Assembly: GCA_000753945.1 (NCBI GenBank)
Contig: JQOA01000080.1
Location: forward strand, 1-27,184
Origin: Smithella sp. D17
GTDB taxonomy: Bacteria; Desulfobacterota; Syntrophia; Syntrophales; Smithellaceae
Reading direction: 5' to 3'
DNA: 27,184 nt
Below the pieces are notes generated by a model that saw only the letters and a program-made list of their open reading frames with translations, was not told where the DNA came from and searched no databases. Positions within the stretch are counted from its first letter, which is position 1. Each line of letters starts with the position of its first letter. Below are positions 1 through 5,878 of this stretch, in pieces. Both the position numbers and the translations under genes were made by a program.

Positions 1-394
1 GGCGTTTTTCTTCGATAACCGATTCTTTGTTGGTTATTGATTTTTCACGTCCTTCAACGGATGATTCTTTTTGAGCCAAAACATCTGCTTTTTTATCCAG
101 ATTTTCTTCTTTGGCACGAATGCGTTTCTCTCTCCCGTCAAAATCACTTCTTCTCTCTTTCGCTTCACTATCAAATTCGGCCTTCATCTTCAGAAGGTTT
201 TCCTTTGCTTGAAGGATTGCTTCTTTCTTAATGGTTTCCGCCTCTTTCTTGGCTTCTTCGGCGATACGCACCATTAATTTCTTCGATGACTTGATTTCTT
301 TGGCTGCAAGAACCTGTTTCAAAATAAAGCCGATAATAATACCTGAAACAACTGCAACAACCAAAACAACTACTGATACACCGGCCCAAAACAT
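1..394 (-). CDS. rny: Ribonuclease Y, N-terminal part (runs off the window)
   Basis: RNase Y is a membrane-anchored endoribonuclease that starts bulk mRNA decay. The minus strand is open from an ATG at 392-394 to the window edge, about 131 codons. The reading starts MFWAGVSVVVLVVAVVSGII, one hydrophobic anchor of roughly 20 residues. A long charged coiled coil rich in Lys, Glu and Ala follows (for example KKEAETIKKEAILQAKENLL). That is the known RNase Y N-terminal architecture; the KH and HD domains would lie beyond the edge. A GGAGG lies 9 nt upstream of the ATG (complement of 404-408). It is downstream of the 6S RNA and zapA on the same strand, an order I know from deltaproteobacteria. The family call rests on this anchor plus coiled coil and on the neighbours, because no catalytic residue is in view. 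Confidence 0.88.
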   Translation of the reverse strand, partial: MFWAGVSVVVLVVAVVSGIIIGFILKQVLAAKEIKSSKKLMVRIAEEAKKEAETIKKEAILQAKENLLKMKAEFDSEAKERRSDFDGREKRIRAKEENLDKKADVLAQKESSVEGREKSITNKESVIEEKR

Positions 395-819
395 ATAATT
401 TTACCTCCTTCTTGCTCCTTAGGAAAATCCATTTCCCAACCTGAAAACTTATGCCGTTAATACAGAAGGACATCTCTCCGTTGGAGCTATATTTAAACCT
501 CACGACGGCATCCTTATGTCAGGACGCTTAGCCGCAAGAATTTGTAATGAGACACAAGTTTCAGAAACGTAGTGCACTGAAACTTGATGAAGTCGTAAAA
601 AGTCGAAAAACCGTCATACCGGTGAAGGCCGGTATCCAGAACCTATTGAAATAACTGGATTCCCGCCTTCGCGGGAATGACAAAAAAGGGCAAAAGCGAC
701 TTTTTACGAGACCATCAAACTTGATAGTCGAATTATCCAGCATAGCTGAATACGTTCATCTGATTATTTTTATTTTTTAAAGGCGGGAAAGGTTTATGAC
801 TAAAACGGGAGACATAAAA
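395..819. other. Intergenic region between 6S RNA and rny
   Basis: This 425-base stretch holds no convincing gene. It contains the rny ribosome binding site (404-408) and the palindromic MITE-like element at 584-718. The short open frames here have no start signal or recognisable protein sequence. A promoter for rny probably lies between 410 and 570 on the minus strand, but I see no clear -35/-10 pair. Confidence 0.6.
584..718. repeat. Palindromic MITE-like repeat element
   Basis: The element has terminal inverted repeats of about 22 nt: 584-605 contains TCGTAAAAAGTCG and 697-718 is its imperfect complement (19 of 22 match). Inside are two further palindromic arms. One runs GTCATACCGG to GGTATCCAG at 613-639. 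The other runs CTGGATTCCCGCC to GGGAATGAC at 655-681. Each arm is itself a hairpin. The core ATTCCC-N8-GGGAAT matches the published consensus of neisserial dRS3 repeats, but here it is part of a larger palindrome. Related pieces lie at 4770-4796 and 27131-27149. No coding capacity. It may be a non-autonomous transposable element; that is inference from the structure. Confidence 0.75.
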
Positions 820-1010
820 ACCCCCGCATATGCCGTGTTAATCGCCATTTTGAACCTTCTTACAAAGTGGGCACCTGTATTGGTTGTTTCAGGCTTTCTG
901 CTTGCCGGCAAACGGCAAAAAAACAGCTATGCACACCGCAATCAAGGAAAGGGCCCAATGTCAAAAATGTTGGCTCAAAGACAAATATTAATCACGTACA
1001 TCGCAGGGGC
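820..1010 (-). ncRNA. ssrS: 6S RNA (RNA polymerase regulator)
   Basis: 6S RNA mimics an open promoter and binds the sigma-70 RNA polymerase holoenzyme. The segment lies directly downstream of zapA, its usual proteobacterial neighbour. On the minus strand it folds into a long interrupted rod. The ends CCCCUGCGAUGUACGUG (from 1009 down) and CACGGCAUAUGCGGGG (to about 821) form a 15-bp closing stem with single-base bulges. Inside, UUGAGCC (near 973-979) pairs with GGUUCAA, and UGGGC pairs with GCCCA. The centre is A/U-rich and opens into a bubble. Length is about 190 nt, normal for the family. A short U run follows the 3' end. The call rests on synteny, length and hand-checked pairing; a covariance-model search was not possible. 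The open frame on the opposite strand here is rejected. Confidence 0.85.
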
Positions 1011-1023
1011 GAACAAAAACTTG

Positions 1024-1302
1024 CTAATTTGCTTCATCAATCAGTTGAATTAATTTTTCGGCTCTGCGTTCTATCTGATCGCAGAGATCCCTGTTAACTC
1101 CTTTTAATATTAACAACTCTTCTGAAATGTTTAAGGCCGCCAAGATGGCAACGCTTAAGGTTTTGATACCATTACCGGATCGCAAAACCTCCTCCATTTT
1201 TTCATTTACAAATTGGACAACGTTGGCCACTTCTTCATCTTCTGAATCGCTTAAAACAGAAAGTTCCTGCCCCAATACCGTTATTTTGTGACTATTTTTC
1301 AA
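1024..1302 (-). CDS. zapA: Cell division protein ZapA
   Basis: ZapA binds FtsZ at midcell and bundles its protofilaments. The 92-residue product has the ZapA pattern: an N-terminal beta segment ending in VLGQELSVLSD, the region EVANVVQFVNEKMEEVLRSG, then SVAILAALNISEELLILKG leading into a C-terminal coiled coil. The full length matches the family. The start is a TTG at 1300-1302 with AGGG about 9 nt upstream; no other in-frame start is available before a stop. It lies 18 nt after the ZapB-like gene and about 14 nt before the 6S RNA, so zapA and ssrS probably share a transcript that is processed. Confidence 0.93.
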   Translation of the reverse strand: MKNSHKITVLGQELSVLSDSEDEEVANVVQFVNEKMEEVLRSGNGIKTLSVAILAALNISEELLILKGVNRDLCDQIERRAEKLIQLIDEAN

Positions 1303-1320
1303 AACACACGCCCTGGAAGC

Positions 1321-1551
1321 TTATTTTACTGAATCTATATCTGCAATTAATTCAAGCAGTGAATCTACCTTTGCGCGTACGTTGTTCCTTTCTTCGTCTA
1401 ATGCCTTTAATTTATTTTTTACCCCTTCTAATTCCGCCTCTTTATTTTTTAATGTTTCCTCCAATATATGAATTTGTTTTTTTAAAGAAACTTTCTCATT
1501 AACAATAACTTTAATCTTATCCTCTAATTTCTTAAAATTTTCCAATTCCAC
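1321..1551 (-). CDS. ZapB-like coiled-coil division protein
   Basis: This 76-residue protein is almost entirely heptad-patterned coiled coil (MELENFKKLEDKIKVIVNEK and onward, ending LLELIADIDSVK). It is Lys/Glu-rich with no Cys and no membrane segment. Small coiled-coil proteins directly upstream of zapA are commonly annotated ZapB/DUF904-like and act as partners bridging ZapA at the divisome. The size and place fit, but coiled coils give weak homology, so the role is inferred from position. Start is a GTG (1549-1551) with AAGGGTG about 12 nt upstream, which is somewhat long. A consensus-like promoter precedes it at 1612-1640. Confidence 0.7.
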   Translation of the reverse strand: MELENFKKLEDKIKVIVNEKVSLKKQIHILEETLKNKEAELEGVKNKLKALDEERNNVRAKVDSLLELIADIDSVK

Positions 1552-1611
1552 TGTAATTATTCACCCTTTCTTTAAAAGAAAATAAGTTTTTGAAAATATT
1601 TTTTTGTTTTA

Positions 1612-1640
1612 ATTTATGCTAATTTATGACCCAATGTCAA
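1612..1640 (-). promoter_or_regulatory. Candidate sigma-70 promoter for zapB-like/zapA/ssrS
   Basis: Reading the minus strand, a perfect TTGACA (1635-1640) is followed after 17 nt by ATAAAT (1612-1617). It sits between the dusB stop and the zapB-like start, where an independent promoter would be expected. The -35 is consensus and the -10 is weak; not tested. Confidence 0.5.
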
Positions 1641-1649
1641 GGTATTATT

Positions 1650-2630
1650 TTAACTTTTACTTATCTTCAGTAACCGGAAATAATCATTGAGCTCATGAAG
1701 AATGCTTTCTTTGTCTTTTAATTTTCCCGCAAGATCCCGGAAACGGCTGGAGCTGTCTAAGCCCTTGGTATACCAAAGAATATGCTTATGAAAGCTTTTG
1801 AGAGCCACTTTATCTCCAAAAAATTGGGATTCCATTTTCCAATGATTTTGAATCATTTCCAGCCTTTGCTCCAAATCGGGTAAATAATTTAACGGCTTAC
1901 CGGCACATTTCTGAGCAATACCTTTAAATATCCAGGGATTGCCCAACGCTCCTCTCCCCACCATTACAGCATCGCAGGAAGTCTCTTTCAGCATTCTTAC
2001 AGTGTCCTGCGGCTGACGGATATCGCCGTTGCCAATTACCGGAATTTTAATGGTTTTTTTTACTTCTGCGATTATTTTCCAATCTGCCTGACCGCTGTAA
2101 CCCTGATCGGCCGTGCGGGCATGAACGGTAATTGCATCGGCTCCACAATCCTCCGCAATTTTCGCAATTTGTACAGCATTAATTGATGAATGCGTCCAGC
2201 CGGAGCGAATTTTTACCGTGACGGGAATTTTTACAGCTTTTTTTACAGCTTCAACTATGCGGGCAATGAGATCGGGATTTTTCATTAAAATGGCACCGGC
2301 GCCAGCCTTAATTACCTTTTTTACCGGACAGCCCATATTGATATCAATCAAATCAACGCCACTATCTGCAACAATGCGGGCGGCCTCGGCCATAATTTGA
2401 GGATCAGCTCCAAAAATCTGCGCACCCAAAGGACGGTCATCAGCGCAGGTTTTCAGATACTCATAAGTTTTGGCAGTTTTGCGGACAAGGCCGTTGGCGC
2501 TGATCATCTCCGTGTAAGCCAATGCGCACCCCTGAGAACGGACAATCAATCTAAACGGCAAATTGGAAATTCCCGCCAGCGGGGCAAGAAAGGCGCCTTT
2601 TTGTGCGGCTGTTTTAATTATATTCATCAT
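1650..2630 (-). CDS. dusB: tRNA-dihydrouridine synthase (DusB-type)
   Basis: This enzyme reduces uridines in the tRNA D-loop to dihydrouridine using FMN and NADPH. The 326-residue protein has an FMN-binding TIM barrel starting FLAPLAGISNLPFRLI. The catalytic motif DINMGCPVKKVIKAGAGA follows with Cys at about residue 101. The VKIRSGW strand, the ITVHARTADQGYSG segment and the phosphate-binding VIGNGDI and MVGRGALGNPWIF come next. The C-terminal helical tRNA-binding domain is present (residues ~250-320). Length and motifs fit DusB rather than DusA or DusC. Its ATG overlaps the stop of the upstream nucleotidyltransferase gene by 4 nt (ATGA), so the two are translationally coupled. Confidence 0.94.
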   Translation of the reverse strand: MMNIIKTAAQKGAFLAPLAGISNLPFRLIVRSQGCALAYTEMISANGLVRKTAKTYEYLKTCADDRPLGAQIFGADPQIMAEAARIVADSGVDLIDINMGCPVKKVIKAGAGAILMKNPDLIARIVEAVKKAVKIPVTVKIRSGWTHSSINAVQIAKIAEDCGADAITVHARTADQGYSGQADWKIIAEVKKTIKIPVIGNGDIRQPQDTVRMLKETSCDAVMVGRGALGNPWIFKGIAQKCAGKPLNYLPDLEQRLEMIQNHWKMESQFFGDKVALKSFHKHILWYTKGLDSSSRFRDLAGKLKDKESILHELNDYFRLLKISKS

Positions 2631-3382
2631 GCAAGAATATACTTTTCCGCGCGGGCTAATTCTTCCAATGTGTTGATTCCCATAACCTCAACGTAATCGG
2701 AAGCGATAAATGATTTTACTTTTTGGCCTTCGCGACAGGCTATCTCGACAATGTCGGTAAGATAATATTCGTGCTGCTGATTATTGTCGGTAACTTTTCC
2801 TAAAGCGGAAAATAAATATTTTGTATCGACGCAGTAAATGCCTGTATTTATTTCCCCGATTTTTCTCTCAACTTCTGTGGCATCCTTATGCTCGACTATT
2901 TTTAAAACATTGCCCTTGTCATCCTTAACGATGCGTCCGTAAGCATGAGGCGGAGGCGGAATGGTTGTCAACACTGAAACCACGGCTTTTGAAGCAACAT
3001 GATTTTCCACCAGTGATTTTATTGTCGTGGATTTGAGAAGCGGCACATCGCCGCAAAGAATCACGGTGAGCCCTTTGTAATCAGCTAATATATCTTTCGC
3101 CTGCAAAACGGCGTGCCCTGTTCCTAACTGCGGTTTCTGCTCGACAAAAATGCAACCACTGTTGGCAAATTTTTCTCGCACGTCATCCGCCTGATGACCG
3201 ATCACCGCAACTATCTTTTCTGCTCCGGCTTCTTTTGCCGCCGCAATAGAATAATAGAGAAGAGGCTTGCCATTCAGGACATGCAGGACTTTCGCCAAAT
3301 CCGATTTCATGCGGGTGCCCTTCCCCGCCGCCAGAATCACCGCGCAAAATTTATTTTCGTTCACCGTATCAACCTTTCTCAC
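2627..3382 (-). CDS. Stand-alone GlmU-type sugar nucleotidyltransferase domain
   Basis: The 251-residue product is a nucleotidyltransferase of the GlmU N-terminal type, expected to make UDP-sugars such as UDP-GlcNAc from sugar-1-phosphate and UTP. Visible motifs are the nucleotide loop LAAGKGTRMK, Lys in AKVLH, QLGTGHAV (about 85-92), the metal-binding CGDVPLL (about 110-116) and EINTGIYCV. The C-terminal left-handed beta-helix acetyltransferase of full GlmU (about 450 aa) is absent, so it cannot be bifunctional. The first in-frame start, GTG at 3382, overlaps the toxin stop (GTGA). A second GTG at 3364 matches the gene start preserved in the duplicated fragment at 4686-4748 and is probably the ancestral start. 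Substrate is not determined. Confidence 0.87.
   Translation of the reverse strand: MRKVDTVNENKFCAVILAAGKGTRMKSDLAKVLHVLNGKPLLYYSIAAAKEAGAEKIVAVIGHQADDVREKFANSGCIFVEQKPQLGTGHAVLQAKDILADYKGLTVILCGDVPLLKSTTIKSLVENHVASKAVVSVLTTIPPPPHAYGRIVKDDKGNVLKIVEHKDATEVERKIGEINTGIYCVDTKYLFSALGKVTDNNQQHEYYLTDIVEIACREGQKVKSFIASDYVEVMGINTLEELARAEKYILA
3312..3364 (-). repeat. Direct repeat copy A: 5' end of the nucleotidyltransferase gene
   Basis: These 53 bases, beginning exactly at the second GTG start codon, match 4696-4748 in the same orientation at 49 of 53 positions. Together the two copies flank the abiE operon. See the matching entry and the finding on integration. Confidence 0.9.
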
Positions 3383-4041
3383 CTGAGTTTATCCTTCAGG
3401 TTCGTCTCCAGAATGCGGAATCCGTTTTCCACATAATACTTTCGCTCTGAGACATCAAGCAATGAACCTAGCTTTACTGAAAAATCCTTTTTGCCCAATT
3501 TCCCCAGTTCCGCAAGCATTTGGGTGAGAGCCTCATGATCGGCATTCAAAACGATCCCGCGTTTAACCAGAAACTCCATATCATATGCGTCGCGTATTTC
3601 CCGGCGGTCAAGAAAGGCTTCGATCTTTGAAGTCATCATATCTTCCAACACCACAGTTTTCAACATCACCTGAACCGGCGCGTGCGGACTGTAGGCGATG
3701 CTCGTTTCTGTCTTGACGTTCTTTACCGTTTTCCGTATCTCAATTTTCAACGACCGTGGAAACTGCGGCGATTTCAATTCAAACAAAATTGTAAAATGCT
3801 TGTTAGCGGAATCGGCTATTTTGTAAAACTGATCCAAATATTTTTCCATCCGGTGATAGTATTTTGCCCAATCCATCTCCCCGGCCACCCAGAAATCCAA
3901 ATCAACCGAATAACGATTCAATCCATGGCACAAACGCAACATAGTGCCGCCGCCGAAAATCAAGTTGGCGAGAAACCGCCCGCTTTGAAGCCTGCTTAAA
4001 ACTTCCAGCTCAAATTGTTCATGTTGAATCAAATCCCCCAT
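3379..4041 (-). CDS. AbiEii/AbiGii-family nucleotidyltransferase toxin
   Basis: The toxin half of a type IV toxin-antitoxin pair; AbiEii proteins are nucleotidyltransferase-fold (DUF1814) toxins, several of which modify tRNA, and some give abortive phage infection. The 220-residue protein shows the family core: FGGGTMLRL (about 29-37), then RYSVDLDFW with Arg43, Ser45 and the metal-binding Asp47 and Asp49. The later motif MMTSKIEAFLDRREIRDAYD contains the conserved Lys and the RD-x-YD signature. All key residues are present, so it is probably active. It overlaps its antitoxin gene by 13 nt and the downstream nucleotidyltransferase gene by 4 nt. The GlmU-like gene therefore now sits inside the toxin operon. 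Confidence 0.9.
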   Translation of the reverse strand: MGDLIQHEQFELEVLSRLQSGRFLANLIFGGGTMLRLCHGLNRYSVDLDFWVAGEMDWAKYYHRMEKYLDQFYKIADSANKHFTILFELKSPQFPRSLKIEIRKTVKNVKTETSIAYSPHAPVQVMLKTVVLEDMMTSKIEAFLDRREIRDAYDMEFLVKRGIVLNADHEALTQMLAELGKLGKKDFSVKLGSLLDVSERKYYVENGFRILETNLKDKLR

Positions 4042-4625
4042 AGCCTGTTCACCGTCTCTTTTGTTTTTTGCGGATAGATTTTCAGGATGCTTTTAAGTTT
4101 CTTGATGTCCAGCTTCTTCATATCCAGCGAGTCAATATCGAACTTATATTTACCGAACGAATAGAGATAAGCGGCATCTATAAACGCTTTTTCTTTAGTG
4201 GCGATGAAGATGTCATCCGTTTTAACAAAATCGCCATAGTATCGGTTCTGCACTTTTACATAATTGAAGACCGCTTCCCGCACATTGTAAACGATGGAAC
4301 GTTTCAGGCAGATGCTTTCCTGGTAGTTGTTCTGAGCCTGCGTCGTCACTTCGTAATAAGCCAGGGCCGTCATGAGGGAAATGTATGAAGGTACCTGCAG
4401 GATATTGGCGATTTTGAAAAAATCCCGGAGAGTTAGATTTTCCCATTTCCAGGCGGTGGTGTAAAAACCGTTTTTCAACCGGACAAGAACACCTTGACGG
4501 ACGTAGCGGCTGTACAATACACGGGCGGAGTCCGTTTGAATCCCCAAGCCTTGCACTACATCTTCAAGAGTGAAGCAGGTTTTTTTGCTCAATTCCTGCA
4601 ATTCTGTCATATTTTTACTAAGCAT
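4029..4625 (-). CDS. AbiEi-family antitoxin / transcriptional regulator
   Basis: The 198-residue product is the antitoxin partner, a DNA-binding repressor of its own operon in characterised AbiE systems. The N-terminus (TCFTLEDVVQGLGIQTDSAR, then YSRYVRQGVLVRLKNGFYTT) is the winged-helix domain. The rest resembles the AbiEi C-terminal antitoxin domain, with YISLMTALAYYEV and the conserved ATKEKAFIDAAYL segment. Length is typical for the short AbiEi class. The first ATG (4625) lacks a clear ribosome binding site; a second ATG five codons later is an alternative. A short-leader promoter lies just upstream at 4647-4674. Confidence 0.9.
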   Translation of the reverse strand: MLSKNMTELQELSKKTCFTLEDVVQGLGIQTDSARVLYSRYVRQGVLVRLKNGFYTTAWKWENLTLRDFFKIANILQVPSYISLMTALAYYEVTTQAQNNYQESICLKRSIVYNVREAVFNYVKVQNRYYGDFVKTDDIFIATKEKAFIDAAYLYSFGKYKFDIDSLDMKKLDIKKLKSILKIYPQKTKETVNRLWGI

Positions 4626-4646
4626 ATATAGTTATCACTTTTGTTA

Positions 4647-4674
4647 ATTATATATACTTTGTATAATTTTGCAA
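4647..4674 (-). promoter_or_regulatory. Promoter of the abiE operon
   Basis: On the minus strand TTGCAA (4669-4674) and TATAAT (4647-4652) are separated by 16 nt. The predicted transcript starts only about 15 nt before the antitoxin ATG. The flanking AT-rich TATATA motifs form imperfect inverted repeats that could be the AbiEi operator; that last point is inference. Confidence 0.65.
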
Positions 4675-4685
4675 GCGTGGATTTG

Positions 4686-4748
4686 CTACTGCTTACGGGT
4701 GCCCTTCCCCGCCGCCAATATCACCGCACAAAATTTATTTTCTTTCAC
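4686..4748 (-). pseudogene. Orphan 5' fragment of the nucleotidyltransferase gene (direct repeat copy B)
   Basis: On the minus strand GTG at 4748 opens a 20-codon frame reading KENKFCAVILAAGKGTR after the start, then KQ and a stop. This is the beginning of the GlmU-like protein encoded at 2627-3382, including its nucleotide-binding loop, cut off after the Arg codon. The repeated part is 4696-4748, 49 of 53 identical to 3312-3364. It lies just upstream of the abiE promoter, so it is the abandoned original (or imported) gene start. It cannot make a functional enzyme. Confidence 0.85.
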
Positions 4749-4769
4749 TTCATTAATCCTTATTTGTTT

Positions 4770-4796
4770 GTCATTCCCGCGAAGGCGGGAATCCAG
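4770..4796. repeat. Partial copy of the palindromic repeat
   Basis: The 27-nt palindrome GTCATTCCCGCGAAGGCGGG then AATCCAG is the same arm seen (complementary) at 655-681 inside the element at 584-718. The outer terminal repeats are missing. It sits 22 nt upstream of the orphan gene-start fragment. Confidence 0.8.
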
Positions 4797-4939
4797 TTTT
4801 TTATATTTAATTAAGTATACTGTCCCTCAAATTTCCCCAAATTTCTCAATCATCTTCAGAAAAATTGGAAACACAAATGAATAATTTTGTATGTCAAAGT
4901 TTGATTCGTTCATTATTATTTTGGAGTTTTTCCACACTT

Positions 4940-5689
4940 TTATCTCTTCGGGCCAACGTAAGTAATTATTTTATCATCTCCTTGGCCATTGATTGTCACA
5001 AGACCTAATGTCTCCAATGCCTTCAAAGATGCACCCATAGAACCTGATGTAAGTTCGTAATCATATGTTTCATGAAGGTATTGTTTGACTTCAAACCAAG
5101 TTACTGTTCCTTTGCTTTTAATATAAGCCAACATTCTTGAAGGTTCTGTATTGGGATTATTTAGCATACCTTGATAGCTTGGCAAATAACCATCAATAGG
5201 TTGTCTTGTGACATTTCTCATATTGAATGCCACTGGTTCTATGTTTTCAATCCACTTATAAACTTTTTCTCGTTGTATTTCTGTAAGCTTGTCAATGGTA
5301 ATATTTTCTATTGCCTCATAAAATATTTTTTTCTCAAGACTGTTTATATTTCCATTAGGCGCAATAGTTTTAATTTCATATTTGTCTTCATCTAAAATGA
5401 CAAAATATTTACCGCTACTGATGTTCTTGCACGCCTCAACGGTAAGTTGATCATCAGAAGTAATTTTAGCTGTATCTGCTTGTGAGATTACTTTCTTATG
5501 TCCTTGAAGAGTGGGAGCAGGTATTTGAGTCTCCGGTGTTTTTTCTCCTTCCATCTCGCCATTTTGCTTCTTTATTAGACTAAGAAGCACAGTTCGTATT
5601 TCTTTTCTGAAAATGAATACAATTAGCACTAAACAAATAGGCCAAACGATAGTCGAAATTGCTTTTATCAATGCTATCGTATCTTCCAT
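4940..5689 (-). CDS. Membrane-anchored protein of unknown function
   Basis: I do not recognise a named family. The 249-residue protein has one N-terminal membrane segment (about residues 10-28, STIVWPICLVLIVFIFRKE), so the rest is probably cytoplasmic. A Pro/Gln/Glu-rich linker follows to about residue 65. A middle part (about 75-165) is mixed alpha/beta. The C-terminal ~70 residues (MLAYIKSKGTVTWFEVKQYL to LETLGLVTI) have the helix-turn-helix-wing rhythm of a winged-helix domain; this fold is inferred by eye. The ATG lies 2 nt after the stop of a short upstream frame (5692-5829). No ribosome binding site is obvious, so translation may be coupled. Codon use is AT-rich compared with the neighbouring CBS proteins, which suggests acquisition. 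Confidence 0.7.
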   Translation of the reverse strand: MEDTIALIKAISTIVWPICLVLIVFIFRKEIRTVLLSLIKKQNGEMEGEKTPETQIPAPTLQGHKKVISQADTAKITSDDQLTVEACKNISSGKYFVILDEDKYEIKTIAPNGNINSLEKKIFYEAIENITIDKLTEIQREKVYKWIENIEPVAFNMRNVTRQPIDGYLPSYQGMLNNPNTEPSRMLAYIKSKGTVTWFEVKQYLHETYDYELTSGSMGASLKALETLGLVTINGQGDDKIITYVGPKR

Positions 5690-5691
5690 TT

Positions 5692-5829
5692 TTATTCTTC
5701 GCCTGTTTTCAGCTTATAGGTCAGTGTCATATCTTTACCACTTTTTATATGAAAAGGCCATTCCATCCAACTGAAATCCATTCTGTTTAGCGCATGTGAC
5801 GATTCAATGAAATTCAGGGGAAATAACAC
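5692..5829 (-). pseudogene. Possible C-terminal remnant of an unknown gene
   Basis: A minus-strand frame of 45 codons opens after a stop at 5830-5832 and ends at 5692-5694, 2 nt before the ATG of the membrane-anchored protein. Its end reads WPFHIKSGKDMTLTYKLKTG, which has a plausible protein composition. An internal ATG at 5779-5781 gives only 29 residues and has no clear ribosome binding site. It may be the tail of a gene that lost its front, or chance. Family unknown. Confidence 0.25.
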
Positions 5830-5878
5830 TTAATTCAATCTTTTCCTGTTTCTTTACAGAAATTCTCTCCTGACCAAA

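Noticed and set aside
228..503. 91-codon minus-strand frame overlapping the rny start
   Set aside because: Wrong frame relative to the clear RNase Y N-terminus; Cys/Tyr-rich composition with no family features.
584..718. CRISPR array
   Set aside because: Repeats are palindromic, single or in two arms, with no regular spacers and no cas genes in the window.
796..1053. 85-codon plus-strand open frame
   Set aside because: It lies over the 6S RNA on the other strand; no recognisable domain and the RNA fold explains the sequence.
4669..4884. 71-codon plus-strand frame
   Set aside because: It runs through the orphan gene-start repeat and the palindrome; no start signal.
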